In this document: one piece after another, positions 1 to 10,288 of the stretch
Numbering within the stretch: position 1 is the stretch's first letter
How the letters are laid out: each line of letters starts with the position of its first letter
DNA from: Eunapius fragilis
Lineage: Eukaryota; Porifera; Demospongiae; Spongillida; Spongillidae
Assembly (NCBI GenBank): GCA_963681505.1
Contig: OY811993.1
Span: 4,202,489-4,266,488, forward strand
Length of the DNA: 64,000 nucleotides
Direction: 5' to 3'
Program-made: the position numbers and the translations under genes
The notes under the pieces: model-generated
The model's input: only the letters and a program-made list of their open reading frames with translations
What the model was told of the DNA's origin: nothing
Database searches by the model: none

Positions 1-155
1 ATTTTTATTAGTTATTATGTCATGAATTCAAGCTCGTAATCGAATATCCAATTGTATCATCTTGAGGATCTGAACTACCCCATGCATTTTCTGAAGCACA
101 AGCATATAAAATGTGATGCACAATACACTAGTAGTATGCACGAAATTGCATGCAC

Positions 156-852
156 CTATAAACAGTTTCTGCAGAGCCATGAATAGTTGGGCTTTTTCCA
201 TTTTTTCCTGGATATTGAACGGTCACATTTCAAGTTAAACCATTCCTTACAATTGCGACATTCAATCATATTTTCCTCTTGTGTTGTTCTGCAATAACAG
301 TAAACAGGAATGCCTTCTTCAGCCAACGTGAGTCCGTTTTTTCTGTGTGTGCTTGGAAATCGGGTTATAATGCCTGTATCAAGGCAGTGCATCAAATGTG
401 GTCTCATTTCAGCACAGTTATACTTCATTTGAGAAACATCATCACCATGACACACACTCGTAGCATATGCAATAGCATAGAGGCCACAATCATATGTATT
501 TTCCTGCTTATCTACATCAATAAATTGAACATTAATTACCTTGTCATTGGCAAATAGTAAAGCACAAATTTGATCTTTACAAACGCTTGACAAAGTGGAA
601 TACATACTGTCAAATATGTTAATGTAGGATGACTGCAACCCAATGGTTGAAACTGTTAGCCAGTGATTTTGTCCATTGTGCAAGATCTGAACAAATTGTT
701 TGCGCATTATGTCATATGTTAAAGTGTATCCCAATGTGGTGTTCTGAAGCTCTGCTAAACCAAACTGCTTACGAAGCAATGATTGAGCAGCATTAACAAT
801 CTTATGTTCGTTTGAAAGTTCAGTAGGTGTCATGTTCTTCTTGAGGTAACTT
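156..852 (-). CDS. Ulp1-type (C48) cysteine protease plus PHD finger, C-terminal part of a Ginger1-type transposase
   Basis: Counting from the methionine at base 833, the 225-residue reading frame has the C48 triad: His57 in an HW pair, Asp75 in IFDSMY, and Cys116 in TYDCGLYAIAYA, with Gln110 as the likely oxyanion residue. A PHD-like zinc finger follows (Cys179, Cys181, Cys192, Cys195, Cys203, Cys221, Cys224); the His normally expected before the sixth ligand is Asn or Phe (EWFNLKC). The frame stays open upstream of the Met and joins the exon ending at 921 through a 68-bp GT-AG intron (853-920), so the Met is probably internal. Ginger1 transposases are known to carry Ulp1 or OTU proteases after the integrase, and the upstream integrase exons lie on the same strand. 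The host role of the protease is unknown. Not a shadow: the domain order and a second copy at 9493-12066 support it. Confidence 0.8.
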
Positions 853-920
853 CTTTAGTATACCTATAATCAATGAAGTAATGATATGTGAAACAAATCA
901 TTTAGTATTATAACATTTAC

Positions 921-1378
921 ATGCCTTGCAGAGTGAACTTCTGCTTTCTTGTTGCAAAGACCCAACTACAGAATTCATCTAACTCCAATGGAGACATCAA
1001 AAAAAATGTTTTCCCTATGATGTGAACTGCTTTCATCTCTTTCATAATTGATCTGCTCCAATATTTAAAAATATCAACTGCCTCAACAATACAGTGCTCA
1101 AATGATTCACCATTCTTTTTAAATAACTTAAAATCATCATAAAGGTCATCATCAACAATGATGAAATCGCCATCATAAACTTCTCTTAGTGGTTCTTTAC
1201 CTGACAAGGTCCGATACTGTGTCCACAGATACACCATGAGGTCTTTGCTTAGTGCAAATTCATTGCCTTGCAAATCCAGAGATTCTGGCTGATAAAAAGA
1301 TATACACTTGTTATAAAAAAACACATCAAACATATGCACACTTGCATCAAAGTAATCATCTTCCTCTGTGCTGTACAA
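921..1378 (-). CDS. Conserved middle domain between integrase and Ulp1 protease (Ginger1-type, unknown function)
   Basis: An exon of about 150 residues without a domain I recognise. It aligns by eye with residues 1-90 of the OTU-protease exon at 3664-4641: both have a phrase like ALSKDL..LW, then G.FIIV, an acidic L.D.L stretch, then HIIGKTFFLM or NVLGNMYFLM, and end in LDEFCSWVF or LDDLCLWIY. The same block therefore precedes two unrelated proteases, which marks it as a real domain of the transposase and not linker. It is followed by a 68-bp intron and the Ulp1 exon. An upstream segment (about 1383-1527) encodes an acidic linker in another frame and probably belongs to the same gene. Confidence 0.6.
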
Positions 1379-1613
1379 AAGTTCTGATGCTCCAGTTCTC
1401 CATAGGCGCTAAGGTTTGGTGAATGGAGCTGTTTTAAAAGTTCTTCCTGATTAAACTCTTCATGTTCTCCTTTTGCTTTGTCATCAATAGAACCTTCTAT
1501 GTCTTTGCTGCAAGTGTACATCTTCAATCTTTGATATTTACCTTTTTCTTTAAAATTTTATCATGTGCATTTCTGAGCTCGTAAACCCCTTTTCCCACAT
1601 GTCTATTAATGAA

Positions 1614-3224
1614 TTATGGACCAGTGTAACGGTCGTCCATTTTCCCTCCCTTGCGCTGTTTCTGACATGAATTTTCCATTAAAACCATTGTATTAACAGA
1701 CAGTATAGTAGACTGATGTTTCCTGTCATACACCTTTTTCTGTTCCCTCTGAGACTCTGAAATATTCAAGCTTGTTTTATCAAACAATTTACCTCTACTT
1801 TCTAACAGCACCTGGATAACTTCTTGAACTTCATTCTCAGAGTTTAAAGAATATAAGTTTTGAGGTGGTATCACTTCACTATCAATCGGTAAACGCATCT
1901 CCTTTTGAAACAACATGTAATATGGGGATTTCTTGACGAGAGCATCTGTATCCGATTAGTACTGTTTCTAACTTCAAATCCCAGTTGCTTTTGTCATCAT
2001 CTGTCAATTTGCATAGGTTTTTCAACAATGTTTGATTAAATCGTTCTGTGGGCCCATTGGTCTGAGTACATAGTGCAATAAGTTACAAACATTGACCCAT
2101 ATACATATAGCAGCTTGCTTCATTAGTACATTACGGGAGTATAGTACAATATTTGCACTATTCAGTTTAATGTGCAAGTTTCAAAACTTATTGGATTATA
2201 GGAATGTCTATAGTAATGACGAATTAATGACACTAACTTCTTAATCCTCCTCTGATTCCCAAGGACCCTCTTACACTTTACAAACCCAATGTGCAATTTT
2301 ACATTAAAAACGAAATGAATACCTGAGGATGATAAGCACTAGTAATTCTATGCTGAGTCTTGGTTATCAGGTACAGCTCTTTCATCAATTCATTAACAAA
2401 CTCTCTCCCTTGGTCCGTTATCACATTTTCAGGTGCTCCGAATCGACAAACCGTCTGAAAATACAATGAAACATAATAAGGAACCTAATTTGCATATCTA
2501 GAAACTCACAGAATACATAAATCTAGCTACTCCATATGCTGATTTGTCAGGAAGCGCCATTGCTTCAGCCCACTTTGAAAAATGTCCGTCAACGTAATAA
2601 TGTACTTATTACCACGTGGTGTTACTGACAATGGCCCAATAAGGTCCATTCCAACTTGGCACCATATCTGAGCCTTAACGGGAATGGGATGGAGTTCTGT
2701 TGTAGACGTTTTTAACTTCTTATTCATCCTCTGACAGCGATCACAAGCAGTCACCTAAAGAGCAAAATGCGGTGATAAATCGTGCGTCTATATAGCAGCG
2801 ATAGTATATTACTTGCTGTTTTAGATCCATGAAAAGGCCAGGCCAATAGTATTTTGCAGCTATTGTGTCATAAGTTCTATTCACACCAATGTGACCATCC
2901 TCGTGGGTAATCGATACGATTCTTCCCCGTTGCTCCCTATCCTCCACAACTAGCCGCGTCCTCGGGCTGGCACCATAATCAGGTTTGTCTGGTGTTCACG
3001 CACGAGAAGTAAAGTATTTACAAGACTTTACAAGTATACACGTTTTCACCTCGACCAATGTAGTAAAGGTCAGAACCCTTTGCTTCGAAAAACTTGGCTC
3101 TCTTACGTAAAACCAACTTATCTGCCTTGCAGAAGCCAGATGGGTACTTGCTGTCTAAAAGGTAGGTAAAGATTTCCCTGTAGCTGAAACAACCGTCTTT
3201 CATATCCATCGCGTTGCTCTCCAA
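1614..3224 (-). pseudogene. Ginger1-type integrase region (Ulp1/PHD copy), multi-exon, frameshifted
   Basis: Read on the minus strand from 3224, the exons show in order: the YPYY-type N-terminal region (KYPSGFCKADKLVLRKRAKF, 3018-3224); the H2C2 zinc-binding histidines (HEDGHIGVNRTY, 2741-2947); the two cysteines and first catalytic Asp (CDRCQ, then GMDLIGPL, 2527-2754); the second Asp (VITDQGREF, about 2327-2460); the catalytic Glu (NGPTERFNQTL, near 2060); and the region before the GPY/F motif, ending in RYTGP at about 1614. Several exon ends precede GT-AG-like introns. The frame breaks near 1955, between VLIGYR and KKSPYYMLFQ, so this copy is probably dead unless that is a sequencing error. 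No reverse transcriptase is present, which argues against a Gypsy element. Confidence 0.7.
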
Positions 3225-3278
3225 GAGGTGACAAAAAATGAACGTGCTTCATGCACATGAGCACTGTGATTTATAAAG

Positions 3279-3520
3279 GGATCTGTCACACGAATTTTTG
3301 TCCTACGTAATTTTTATCCGTGGGACTAAAAGTTTTTATCCTAGGACAAAAAGTTTCAGAGACTTTTTATCCCTAGGATAAAAAGTTTCTGAAACTTTCT
3401 GCCCCACTCTAAAACTTTTTGTCCCATTTTTTTATCCCTGGGATAAAAGTTTCTGAAACTTTCTGTCCCACTCTAAAAACTTTCTGTCCCACTCTAAAAC
3501 GTTTTGTATTTAATGTCACC
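3279..3520. repeat. Terminal and subterminal repeats of the OTU-type Ginger1 element (3-prime end)
   Basis: After the terminal TGTCACACGAATTTTTGTCC the stretch repeats short units built on ATAAAAAGTTTCTGAAACTT and on TGTCCCACTCTAAAA, several of them inverted relative to one another around TATCCCTAGGATA. Similar units occur at 6777-6860. Subterminal repeats of this kind often bind transposase in cut-and-paste elements; that role is inference here. Confidence 0.5.
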
Positions 3521-3663
3521 TGTTAAAACAGATGATAAAACCGGTGTACACATGAGATATCGATATAATGACTATGCTTACACTGATTCAAATGGTTATT
3601 GGCTTAGTATTGAAACTAGTGATCCAAATTACATAAGCACATATAATCATAATCAAAGCTGAT

Positions 3664-4641
3664 TCAAATCCTTTTAACAGTTTCAAAGTGGTTGAACACA
3701 TTAGTGATATATATACATTCATTGTAATGGATGTTAGCTTCTGTTTCACATGAATGAAATGCATGCTTTTGCCATTTGTTAATCTTTCCACAAGGTCCAT
3801 AGACATAGATTGTGGTTTGAAGTAATAAGACTGAAGCAATGATTTCAATTTCTGTAGCCCTTGTACCCAGTAACTGCATCTCTGACTGTTCTATGTAAGT
3901 ATCTATTGTTTCACCATCATTAATAAGGCAGGACAATTGAGGATTTGCTGCGTTATCAATCATGTAGGTTGTAACCAGTAAGCGAACTTCTTGATGATAG
4001 TCCTGTGAACCAGTAAGTGAAAATGAAAGTGCTCGAAAAAAGCAATCACCATCAGGAACAATTCTGGTTGTTGAAGATGGACAGTGATTCACTGAAACCA
4101 TTACATGTATAGTGTGATGTTCCATGTTTCCATGAATGTATGGGAGCCTGAGTAAATTGCAATGATCTTTTTGCCATTCCTTACATACAGGTATGTAACA
4201 AATTTGAGATATTTGCTCATTTTCAACTGCATCTATATGTATGCCATCTGATAAATTTTCATCTGTTTCCTCCAAACATCGAAGCACATTATCTTCTGGT
4301 ACTGGTATGCCATTCTTAGGTTCACTTGGTTGCAATAAGTTCTCAATAGTAACTTCCTTGTCACAGCAAAATGTCCTTTTGTTATATATCCATAGGCATA
4401 AGTCATCAAGATCTGATCCATCCATTAAAAAATACATGTTTCCAAGTACATTCACAGACTTCAATGCGATGTCACAAGATTTTAACCAAATATTAATCAG
4501 TTCATTAGCTTTCACCACATTGTATGATGCATCAATGTATGAGCTAACTTTCTTGTTAAATTTTTTTAATTCATCCTGCAGGTTCTCATTAACAATAATG
4601 AAGCTACCACAAAATACTTCCCATATATGAAGTGTATCCAT
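3664..4641 (-). CDS. OTU-type cysteine protease exon of Ginger1-type transposase
   Basis: This 325-residue open frame has the OTU signature PDGDCFFRA with catalytic Cys200 (Asp197 before it), the hydrophobic helix GTRATEIEIIASVLLLQTTI (the usual site of an E(I/L)xAxA-like phrase), and a C-terminal HYN with the likely catalytic His305. The first 90 residues are the middle domain shared with the Ulp1/PHD copy. OTU enzymes are known as deubiquitinases; in Ginger1 elements the domain follows the integrase, and its role in transposition is unknown. An upstream segment at 4714-5094 in a different frame supplies a charged linker ending in NEDDEYFDV, matching EEDDYFDAS in the Ulp1 copy, so a further intron lies between. 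Confidence 0.75.
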   Translation of the reverse strand: MDTLHIWEVFCGSFIIVNENLQDELKKFNKKVSSYIDASYNVVKANELINIWLKSCDIALKSVNVLGNMYFLMDGSDLDDLCLWIYNKRTFCCDKEVTIENLLQPSEPKNGIPVPEDNVLRCLEETDENLSDGIHIDAVENEQISQICYIPVCKEWQKDHCNLLRLPYIHGNMEHHTIHVMVSVNHCPSSTTRIVPDGDCFFRALSFSLTGSQDYHQEVRLLVTTYMIDNAANPQLSCLINDGETIDTYIEQSEMQLLGTRATEIEIIASVLLLQTTIYVYGPCGKINKWQKHAFHSCETEANIHYNECIYITNVFNHFETVKRI

Positions 4642-5090
4642 AATATTCTCTGAACTCAGTCCACAAAGAAACAGCTATATCCTTGCTTAGAGCGTATTCT
4701 CCGTCTTGTACATTCAGCAGAGTTTCCTGTTAAATAATGTAATAGTACATAAAAATGGTTGAAATGCAAATTTGCAACTTACATCAAAATATTCATCATC
4801 CTCATTAGCTTCATACCTTTGTGTGCAAGCTCTTGACCTCCATAATCGCAATACACTTGAAGAGTACAGCAGCTCTTTAAGTGTTGCATCACCTGTAGCA
4901 TTCTGTGGAACAGTGTTTTCATTCTGCATGATATCATCTCTGTCCTGTCCACTTAAATCTTCAGAAATGCTTTCATGGGAAGTGGAATCTTTTTTAACAG
5001 TGTGATGTTTCTTCATGGACAGATAGGATGCCTTATGTTCAGCTGATGCTTTATGTGTCAAAGTATGCTCTATCTGTTCCAAAAACACTT

Positions 5091-6496
5091 TCAAATGATC
5101 TCCATGAACACACGATCTACCTTTCCATTGTCACACCTTTTCACCAAGAAAAGACCCTTTCCTATATCTTTTATTACTTCATATGGGCCCAGCCATTTTG
5201 GATCAAGAGCACCTCCTGCTCGCTTTTTGCACCTGAAGTCCTTCTTCAATACCTTATCTCCTATGGCAAAATGAGATCTTTTGCCCCTCTTTCTGCTGTA
5301 ATTAATCTTCTGTATTTTTGGGGCATTTATCACATTTCTCTTCACATTCTCCAGAATCTCCTTTCTTGCATTGGTTAAGTATACATGACAACAATCCTAA
5401 ACAATTAAGAAAATTCTTATATAGTTTTTAAAGTTACATGTATTTACTTACCCTGTCTTGCTGAGTATCTGGATTCTCATAGTCATACAACAATTTTTCT
5501 CTTTCCTCATTATATGACAGTTCAATAGGCAATATTGCTTTTCTCCCAAACATGACTTCAAAGGGCGAATATAGGGAAGAAGCATGTTTTCCAGTGTTGT
5601 AGGCAAACACATGATAGTCAATATAGACATCCCAATCTTCCTTTTTCTCATTCACAAATTTGACAATCATGTTCTTCAAGGTTTGGTTCCATCTTTCATC
5701 TAAGCCGTTGGCCTATATAGGTAATGGTGCATGGCTGATAGCATTTATGAAATAATAAAGTATAGTATAAGTTATACCTGAGGATGATAAGGTGTCGTGA
5801 AGTGCCTCTTAATACCTAACAGCTCTGTCATCTCTTTGTCTAAACTATTTCTGAATTCCTTGCCTTGATCTGTTGTAAGCAGCTTTGGGAGTCCCATTCT
5901 CATGAAAATCTAAAACATATGAGCAAACACATGCAAATAACAAACACCATAAGTAGAATATTAGGATACCTTCAGCAGAGAAGCAGCAGCGCCGGTAGCA
6001 TGCTTACTAGGAAGGGGCACAGCATCTACCCATTTAGTGTAGTAGTCTGAAAGTGTAAGGATAAACCTATTGCCGCTGGAAGAAGCAGGAGTAATAGGGC
6101 CAATAAAGTCAATCCCACATGATACCACGGTGAATGAATTGGGACTGGATGCAGCTCAGGTTGAGAGGAAAGTGGCTTCCTACTTGATTTTTGACAGACA
6201 TCACAAGCAGCAATCTGTATAGTGCATTAGTGATTAAATCCCACTACACAATTTGAGCGTCAACGAGCAAAGATCAACAACAACAAAAAAAACTTACCAT
6301 GCTCTTCAGCAAAAGATCAACAACAAAAAAAAAACTTACCATGCTCTTCACATCCCTCAGGATGCCCTTCCACATAAACCTTTCTTTGATTCTGGCCACT
6401 GTTTTAGTGACCCCAAAATGGCCTGAAGTAACATCCACGTGACAAGCCTGTGCAACCCGCATCTGCTCAGTTCGGTTCTGTATATACCTCACAGTA
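5091..6496 (-). pseudogene. Ginger1-type integrase exons (OTU copy): H2C2 finger, DDE core, GPY motif
   Basis: In minus-strand order: zinc-finger histidines (ACHVDVTSGHFGV, from 6496), cysteines CDVCQ (about 6215), first Asp in IDFIGPI, second Asp in LLTTDQGKEF (about 5880), catalytic Glu in NGLDERWNQTL (about 5705), then MFGRKAILPIEL, and the GPY motif in KWLGPYEVIKDIGKG (5091-5345), a hallmark of Gypsy-like and Ginger1 integrases. All three acidic catalytic residues are present. Frameshifts occur near 6115 (HVG to IDF) and near 5115 (DR to VHGDHLK). Because the domains are otherwise well kept, the loss of function looks recent, or the shifts are assembly errors. Confidence 0.7.
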
Positions 6497-6520
6497 ACTT
6501 CCTACGCCAAACAGTACAAT

Positions 6521-6736
6521 CTAACAAAGCTTCGCGGCTAATGCGTGTGTTTCTACCTGTTTTCCTCCTTTCTTAACGCGGTAGAATAGGTTGCCTCCCT
6601 TCACTGAAAACCTTTCCGCCCTTTTTCTGATCTGTCTTTTTCTCGTGCCAGAACATCCCTTTGGATAACTGTTCTGAACCAGGTAAGCGTACACATCGTC
6701 CACTAAGGCATCTTCGTCAGAATCACAGTCAGACAT
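6521..6736 (-). CDS. N-terminal exon of the OTU-type Ginger1 transposase
   Basis: The Met at 6736 begins an acidic stretch (MSDCDSDEDALVDD) followed by YLVQNSYPKGCSGTRKRQIR and ERFSVKGGNLFYRV. The spacing Tyr-Pro ... basic ... Leu-Phe-Tyr is the YPYY-type N-terminal region shared by Gypsy integrases and Ginger1 transposases, and the Ulp1 copy (3018-3224) and the fragment at 20865-21050 have the same arrangement. The Met is the most upstream one in frame and lies about 130 bp inside the terminal repeat, so it is the likely true start of the transposase. Confidence 0.65.
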   Translation of the reverse strand: MSDCDSDEDALVDDVYAYLVQNSYPKGCSGTRKRQIRKRAERFSVKGGNLFYRVKKGGKQVETHALAAKLC

Positions 6737-6776
6737 AGCTCTCTACCACGTGCGTTTATAGCGATATATAACGAGC

Positions 6777-6871
6777 GGACAAAAAATTTCAGTAACGGAC
6801 AAAAAGTTTCTGAAATTTTTTGACCTAGGATAATAATTTTCAGGCGGACAAAATTTTTCGTGACAGATCCC
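6777..6871. repeat. Terminal and subterminal repeats of the OTU-type Ginger1 element (5-prime end)
   Basis: Reading leftward from 6871 the terminus is AGGGATCTGTCACGAAAAAT followed by TTTGTCCGCC and repeats of the type GGACAAAAAGTTTCTGAAA. It pairs with 3279-3520. Immediately to the right (6872-6955) lie three copies of TCCCCAATTTT separated by about 20-30 bp; their origin is unclear, and they may belong to the end of the plus-strand Ginger copy that starts near 6951. Confidence 0.5.
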
Positions 6872-6950
6872 TAATTTAACGCTGGGGTCCCCAATTTTCT
6901 GGGAAATTTGGGACGGGGGGTCCCCAATTTTATGGGATCCCCAATTTTAC

Positions 6951-9066
6951 GTGACAACGGTCCTACTCGAAGCGCATGCGTTTAGAAGTGTGAAAGCACG
7001 TGTAATTGCATCAGAAACTGCTAGAGAGATGTGTGCGGATGAAAAGGATGATCTGGTTGAAAAGGCATGTCTTTACTCGTTTGATGGGACGTATCCTGAG
7101 GGTAGTACCAGCAACGAAAAAGAGTCATCAGAAGAACGACTGCAACGCTTACTTTGAGAGATGGAGAGGTCTTCTACAAAAAAAAAAAAACCAAAAAGAA
7201 TTCGACTGGGCAAAAGGTAAATATATACACTGCGTGCTCTGTATGGCATCCATGCATTGATGACTTCGATCAAACAGGAGGTATTTGAAGTCAGATACGT
7301 TCGAGGAAAGGTGCCGCATCTTGAAGGTATGCTTAATATCTGGGCACATAGGTGTCAAGCGTACTTCCCATCGCGTTTTAGAGCGGTTTTTTTCGGAAAG
7401 GTGTAATAAAGGATATAGAAACTATGCTAAGTGTTGAATTATATCTCTCATTTCTCATTGCATGTATATGTTTCTTACACAGATTCCTGTGACCTCTGTC
7501 AATAGAATCCAGAAACTGTCCATTGCAACACCAGAATTGTTTCCAGTTCCAGTCCATTCACCCTGACATCACTTGGGCAATGATTTTGTAGGCCCTATTT
7601 CACCTAAGACCACCTCGGGAAATAGTTACATTCTTACCCTATGTCACAAAATAGGAGGTACCATCTGATAACTGCATATCATCCTCAGGTAGACAAAATC
7701 AAGAGGGTGGGGGGGGGGGGGGGAAGTAGTGCTTAGAATATCAGTAGAAAATGCAATTCAGGCCTGTTGAGATCAATTAACATCACACACTATTTCATTA
7801 AAGATCTTTGTGTCTAATATTTTGGAAGTTGAGTAAAACAATATCAGCAGCTTTTTAGACATCTTAATTCACAGAATTTGATGTGTACATAACTAATCAC
7901 TAATCACTAACAGATAATTCTACTGATAAAATCTACAGGGTGTTTCAAAATCAACTATAATGCTAAAATTCCTATCAGCAAAGCTGATAGATAATTATTT
8001 TTATTAACTGAAATGGTCAAATGAAAAGATTTGTTCAAACCTCAAAACTCCTCCTAAATAAATGAAATCAAAAAATCATTATTTCAAATGTTGATAATTA
8101 ATTGGTTTGAATTTATAAGTCGACTATATAGATTGCAATTATAAAACTTAAATGAACACTCCGAAGGTTTTAATAGTTATATAATTTAGTAATCAATTAT
8201 GATGTCAGGAAGTATTAATTGCTGTTGGTTGTTTGATATTAATAAGTACCTGTAAACTTTGTTTTTTTGGTCATGCACAATAGCAGAATGTTTATCAACA
8301 ATTATAAGTTAAACTGCTCATTACAATAAATTTTTTATCGATTTTTATGAAACACCTCAGTAATTAAATGAAAAACTATGCTAAACTGCTTCATGTCTAC
8401 AGAGCAATGGGCTGGTTGAGAGATTTAATCAGTCTCTACAAAATATGCTCCGCAAGTACATACAAGAAAAGTAGGAGAAATGGGATGATTATTTGGACAC
8501 TTGCTCATTTGCTTACCACACTTCAAAACATGAATCAACAAAATTTGAGATTATGATTGGTTGAAAAGCCATTCTTCCTCTTGATCTTGATGCTGGTGTA
8601 TATCAAGGGCCATGCTGGAGTTACCGTATGTTCTCAGGAAACCGAAATTCAGCAGAAAGGCAACACAAAGTTTTACTGGAGGAAGTGCAGAAATAACATT
8701 ATTTCTGCTCAGAAGAAATAGAAGGAGCAGTATGATAAGAAACACAGTAAGGCAGTCTTTTACAGTGTAGGTACACAAGTCCTGAAGAAAGACTTCAGAA
8801 AGAAAAAAGAAAAGGAGGCAAACTAGATCTCATGTGGGTTGGATCTTATTTGATCACAAAGAGTTAGGAAAAGGTTTTATTAGCTACAATCATGTGGAAA
8901 AGGTCCTGTTACCACAATTCCAAGAGTTAGCCACGTTCATATTAAAGTGTACACCTGTTCACCTTCAAGAAGACTTCAGTCACCATCAGCCTCCAATGAA
9001 TCACATTCAACTCCTTCAAATATATAACACATCCAGTATTGTCTACTGATTCAAGCACGTAATTTG
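6951..9066 (+). pseudogene. Decayed plus-strand Ginger1-type transposase: integrase part
   Basis: Fragments appear in the expected order: YPYY region (FDGTYPEGSTSNEK, 7050-7160, frameshifted against the copy at 61547-61732), a zinc-finger region (7260-7435), start of the DDE core (SIATPELFPVPVHSP, 7525-7660, with stops), TAYHPQ (about 7675-7690), catalytic Glu region (LVERFNQSLQNML, about 8405) with in-frame stops, FAYHTSKHE, and a region aligned to the GPY motif where SYLITKSLGKGF replaces the usual GPY (about 8840-8875). Many stops and shifts show it is dead. It faces the OTU copy head to head across 6872-6950. The Ulp1 part continues at 9493-12066. Confidence 0.65.
7936..8360. mobile_element. 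Short TIR element beginning CAGGGTGTTTC, inside the plus-strand Ginger1 copy
   Basis: The stretch begins CAGGGTGTTTCAAAATC and ends with the near-complement TATGAAACACCTCAG. It is AT-rich, without coding capacity, and lies between the TAYHPQ and VERFNQSL exons of the Ginger1 pseudogene, so it could have inserted in an intron. Related termini (CAGGGTGTTTGC) bound the 822-bp element inside the kinase gene intron. The superfamily is not assigned, and no target duplication is evident. Confidence 0.4.
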
Positions 9067-9831
9067 TTTCATCTGTAATACTTCAAACATCATCAGCTTC
9101 TGATACATCGTTTGTCCATCTTGGCAAAGATTCACCTGTATTAGGTGCTTCTCCTTCACAATCAGCTGTGTCTAAGTCACCTACAAAGGATGAGACTACA
9201 TTTGCTCTTTCTCCTACTGAAACGATTCAGCATGTGCTGTACTGCAATAAAGTAATCACACAAGTGAACTTCAGTATTCATCCCTACCCTCAGAGAAGCC
9301 AAAGCGTCTGATACATACTCCAGATTTTTTTCTCTAGGGGAGATGGGACTAGATCCAAACGAGAGTGCAATACCAAAACTAAGATTGGTGCTGAACTGAT
9401 GCGAAAAAGATGACTGTGCCATGTCGACCAGCAATTGAAGTTGAAAGCTACGTTCCTCTGGCTCAAGATGAAGCCCAACACTGGGTCCAGGGTTGACAAC
9501 AGAAGATAAGAAAATGATTACAAGTGGTGGGTGGCTAAGTGATGAGACTATAGATGCTGGTCAGAAACTACTGAAATCAACGTATCCTCATATACAAGGA
9601 CTTCAAGAGGTTGCACTACTGGGTATGGTCTTGTCATATAGCATTGCAAAAAGTGAGTTCATTCAGATTATGAAACTGGAAAACACCATTGGGTAACGGT
9701 TTCAAACATTAACTGCAATGATGATGAGATACATGTCTATGACTGTGCATCAGGTGGTCCAACTAGTTCTCTATTAAACCAGATTGCAAGCATTGTTTGC
9801 ACTCCCAAAGACATTATCAAACTTAACTACA

Positions 9832-10114
9832 CAAGTGATAAAAACATTCTCTATGCGAGAAGGTTGGTGGTATATAGGAATCAAAGGCGGTGGTGGTGTA
9901 AAAAGCAAGGGAACAAGGATTGTGATTGAAAAGGAAAAAAGAAATAGACCTATATTAGCAGCATGTCGTCATGTTTAACTGTGTGTGCTAATATAGGTCT
10001 ATTTCATTTTTCCTTTTCAATCACAATCCTTGTTCCCTTGCTTTTTACACCACCACCGCCTTTGATTCCTATATACCACCAACCTTCTCGCATAGAGAAT
10101 GTTTTTATCACTTG
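9832..10114. repeat. Giant terminal hairpin of Helitron-1 copy A (129-bp arms, 25-nt loop)
   Basis: Bases 9832-9960 are the reverse complement of 9986-10114 with a single mismatch (in the GGAAAAA(A/T)G stretch). The loop is 9961-9985. The outer arm includes the very terminus of the element. Copy B has the same arms with no mismatch but the loop reversed; copy C has arms differing at eight positions, each matched in its partner arm. Confidence 0.9.
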
Positions 10115-10288
10115 TTTCCTACATTTTTTGGTAGATTTAGTATTGTATTTAGTTCTTGAAAAGTAACCATGTAGCAAGAATGTCAAATGACAGTTTTATT
10201 TTAGAATCTCGTGGCCATGCAATTTTTGAGGTGTGGGTGTACCATTAAAACACACAGTATTACTATTTAAACAATAAGTACAAGTATT

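Larger units (their letters stand above)
3279..6871 (-). mobile_element. Ginger1-type DNA transposon with OTU protease, terminal inverted repeats recognisable
   Basis: Both ends carry the same inverted terminus: AGGGATCTGTCAC followed by a GAA..TTTTGTCC stretch, read rightward from 3279 and leftward from 6871. Inside each end lie repeats of the type GACAAAAAGTTTCTGAAA. Between them, on the minus strand, is a complete domain series: YPYY region, H2C2 finger, DDE integrase core, GPY motif, middle domain and OTU protease. This matches the published Ginger1 layout. No clean CCGG/CCGT target duplication was found. The element sits just upstream of the Ulp1/PHD copy in the same orientation. Two apparent single-base frameshifts (near 6115 and 5115) suggest it is no longer autonomous. 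Confidence 0.65.

Noticed and set aside
156..6871. Gypsy retrotransposon or Maverick/Polinton
   Set aside because: The integrase has the GPY motif, but there is no reverse transcriptase, DNA polymerase, ATPase or capsid gene; the protease follows the integrase as in Ginger1.
9832..10114. microRNA precursor
   Set aside because: The 129-bp near-perfect stem includes the transposon terminus and is far longer than a usual animal precursor; a source of small RNAs is possible but not supported by sequence alone.
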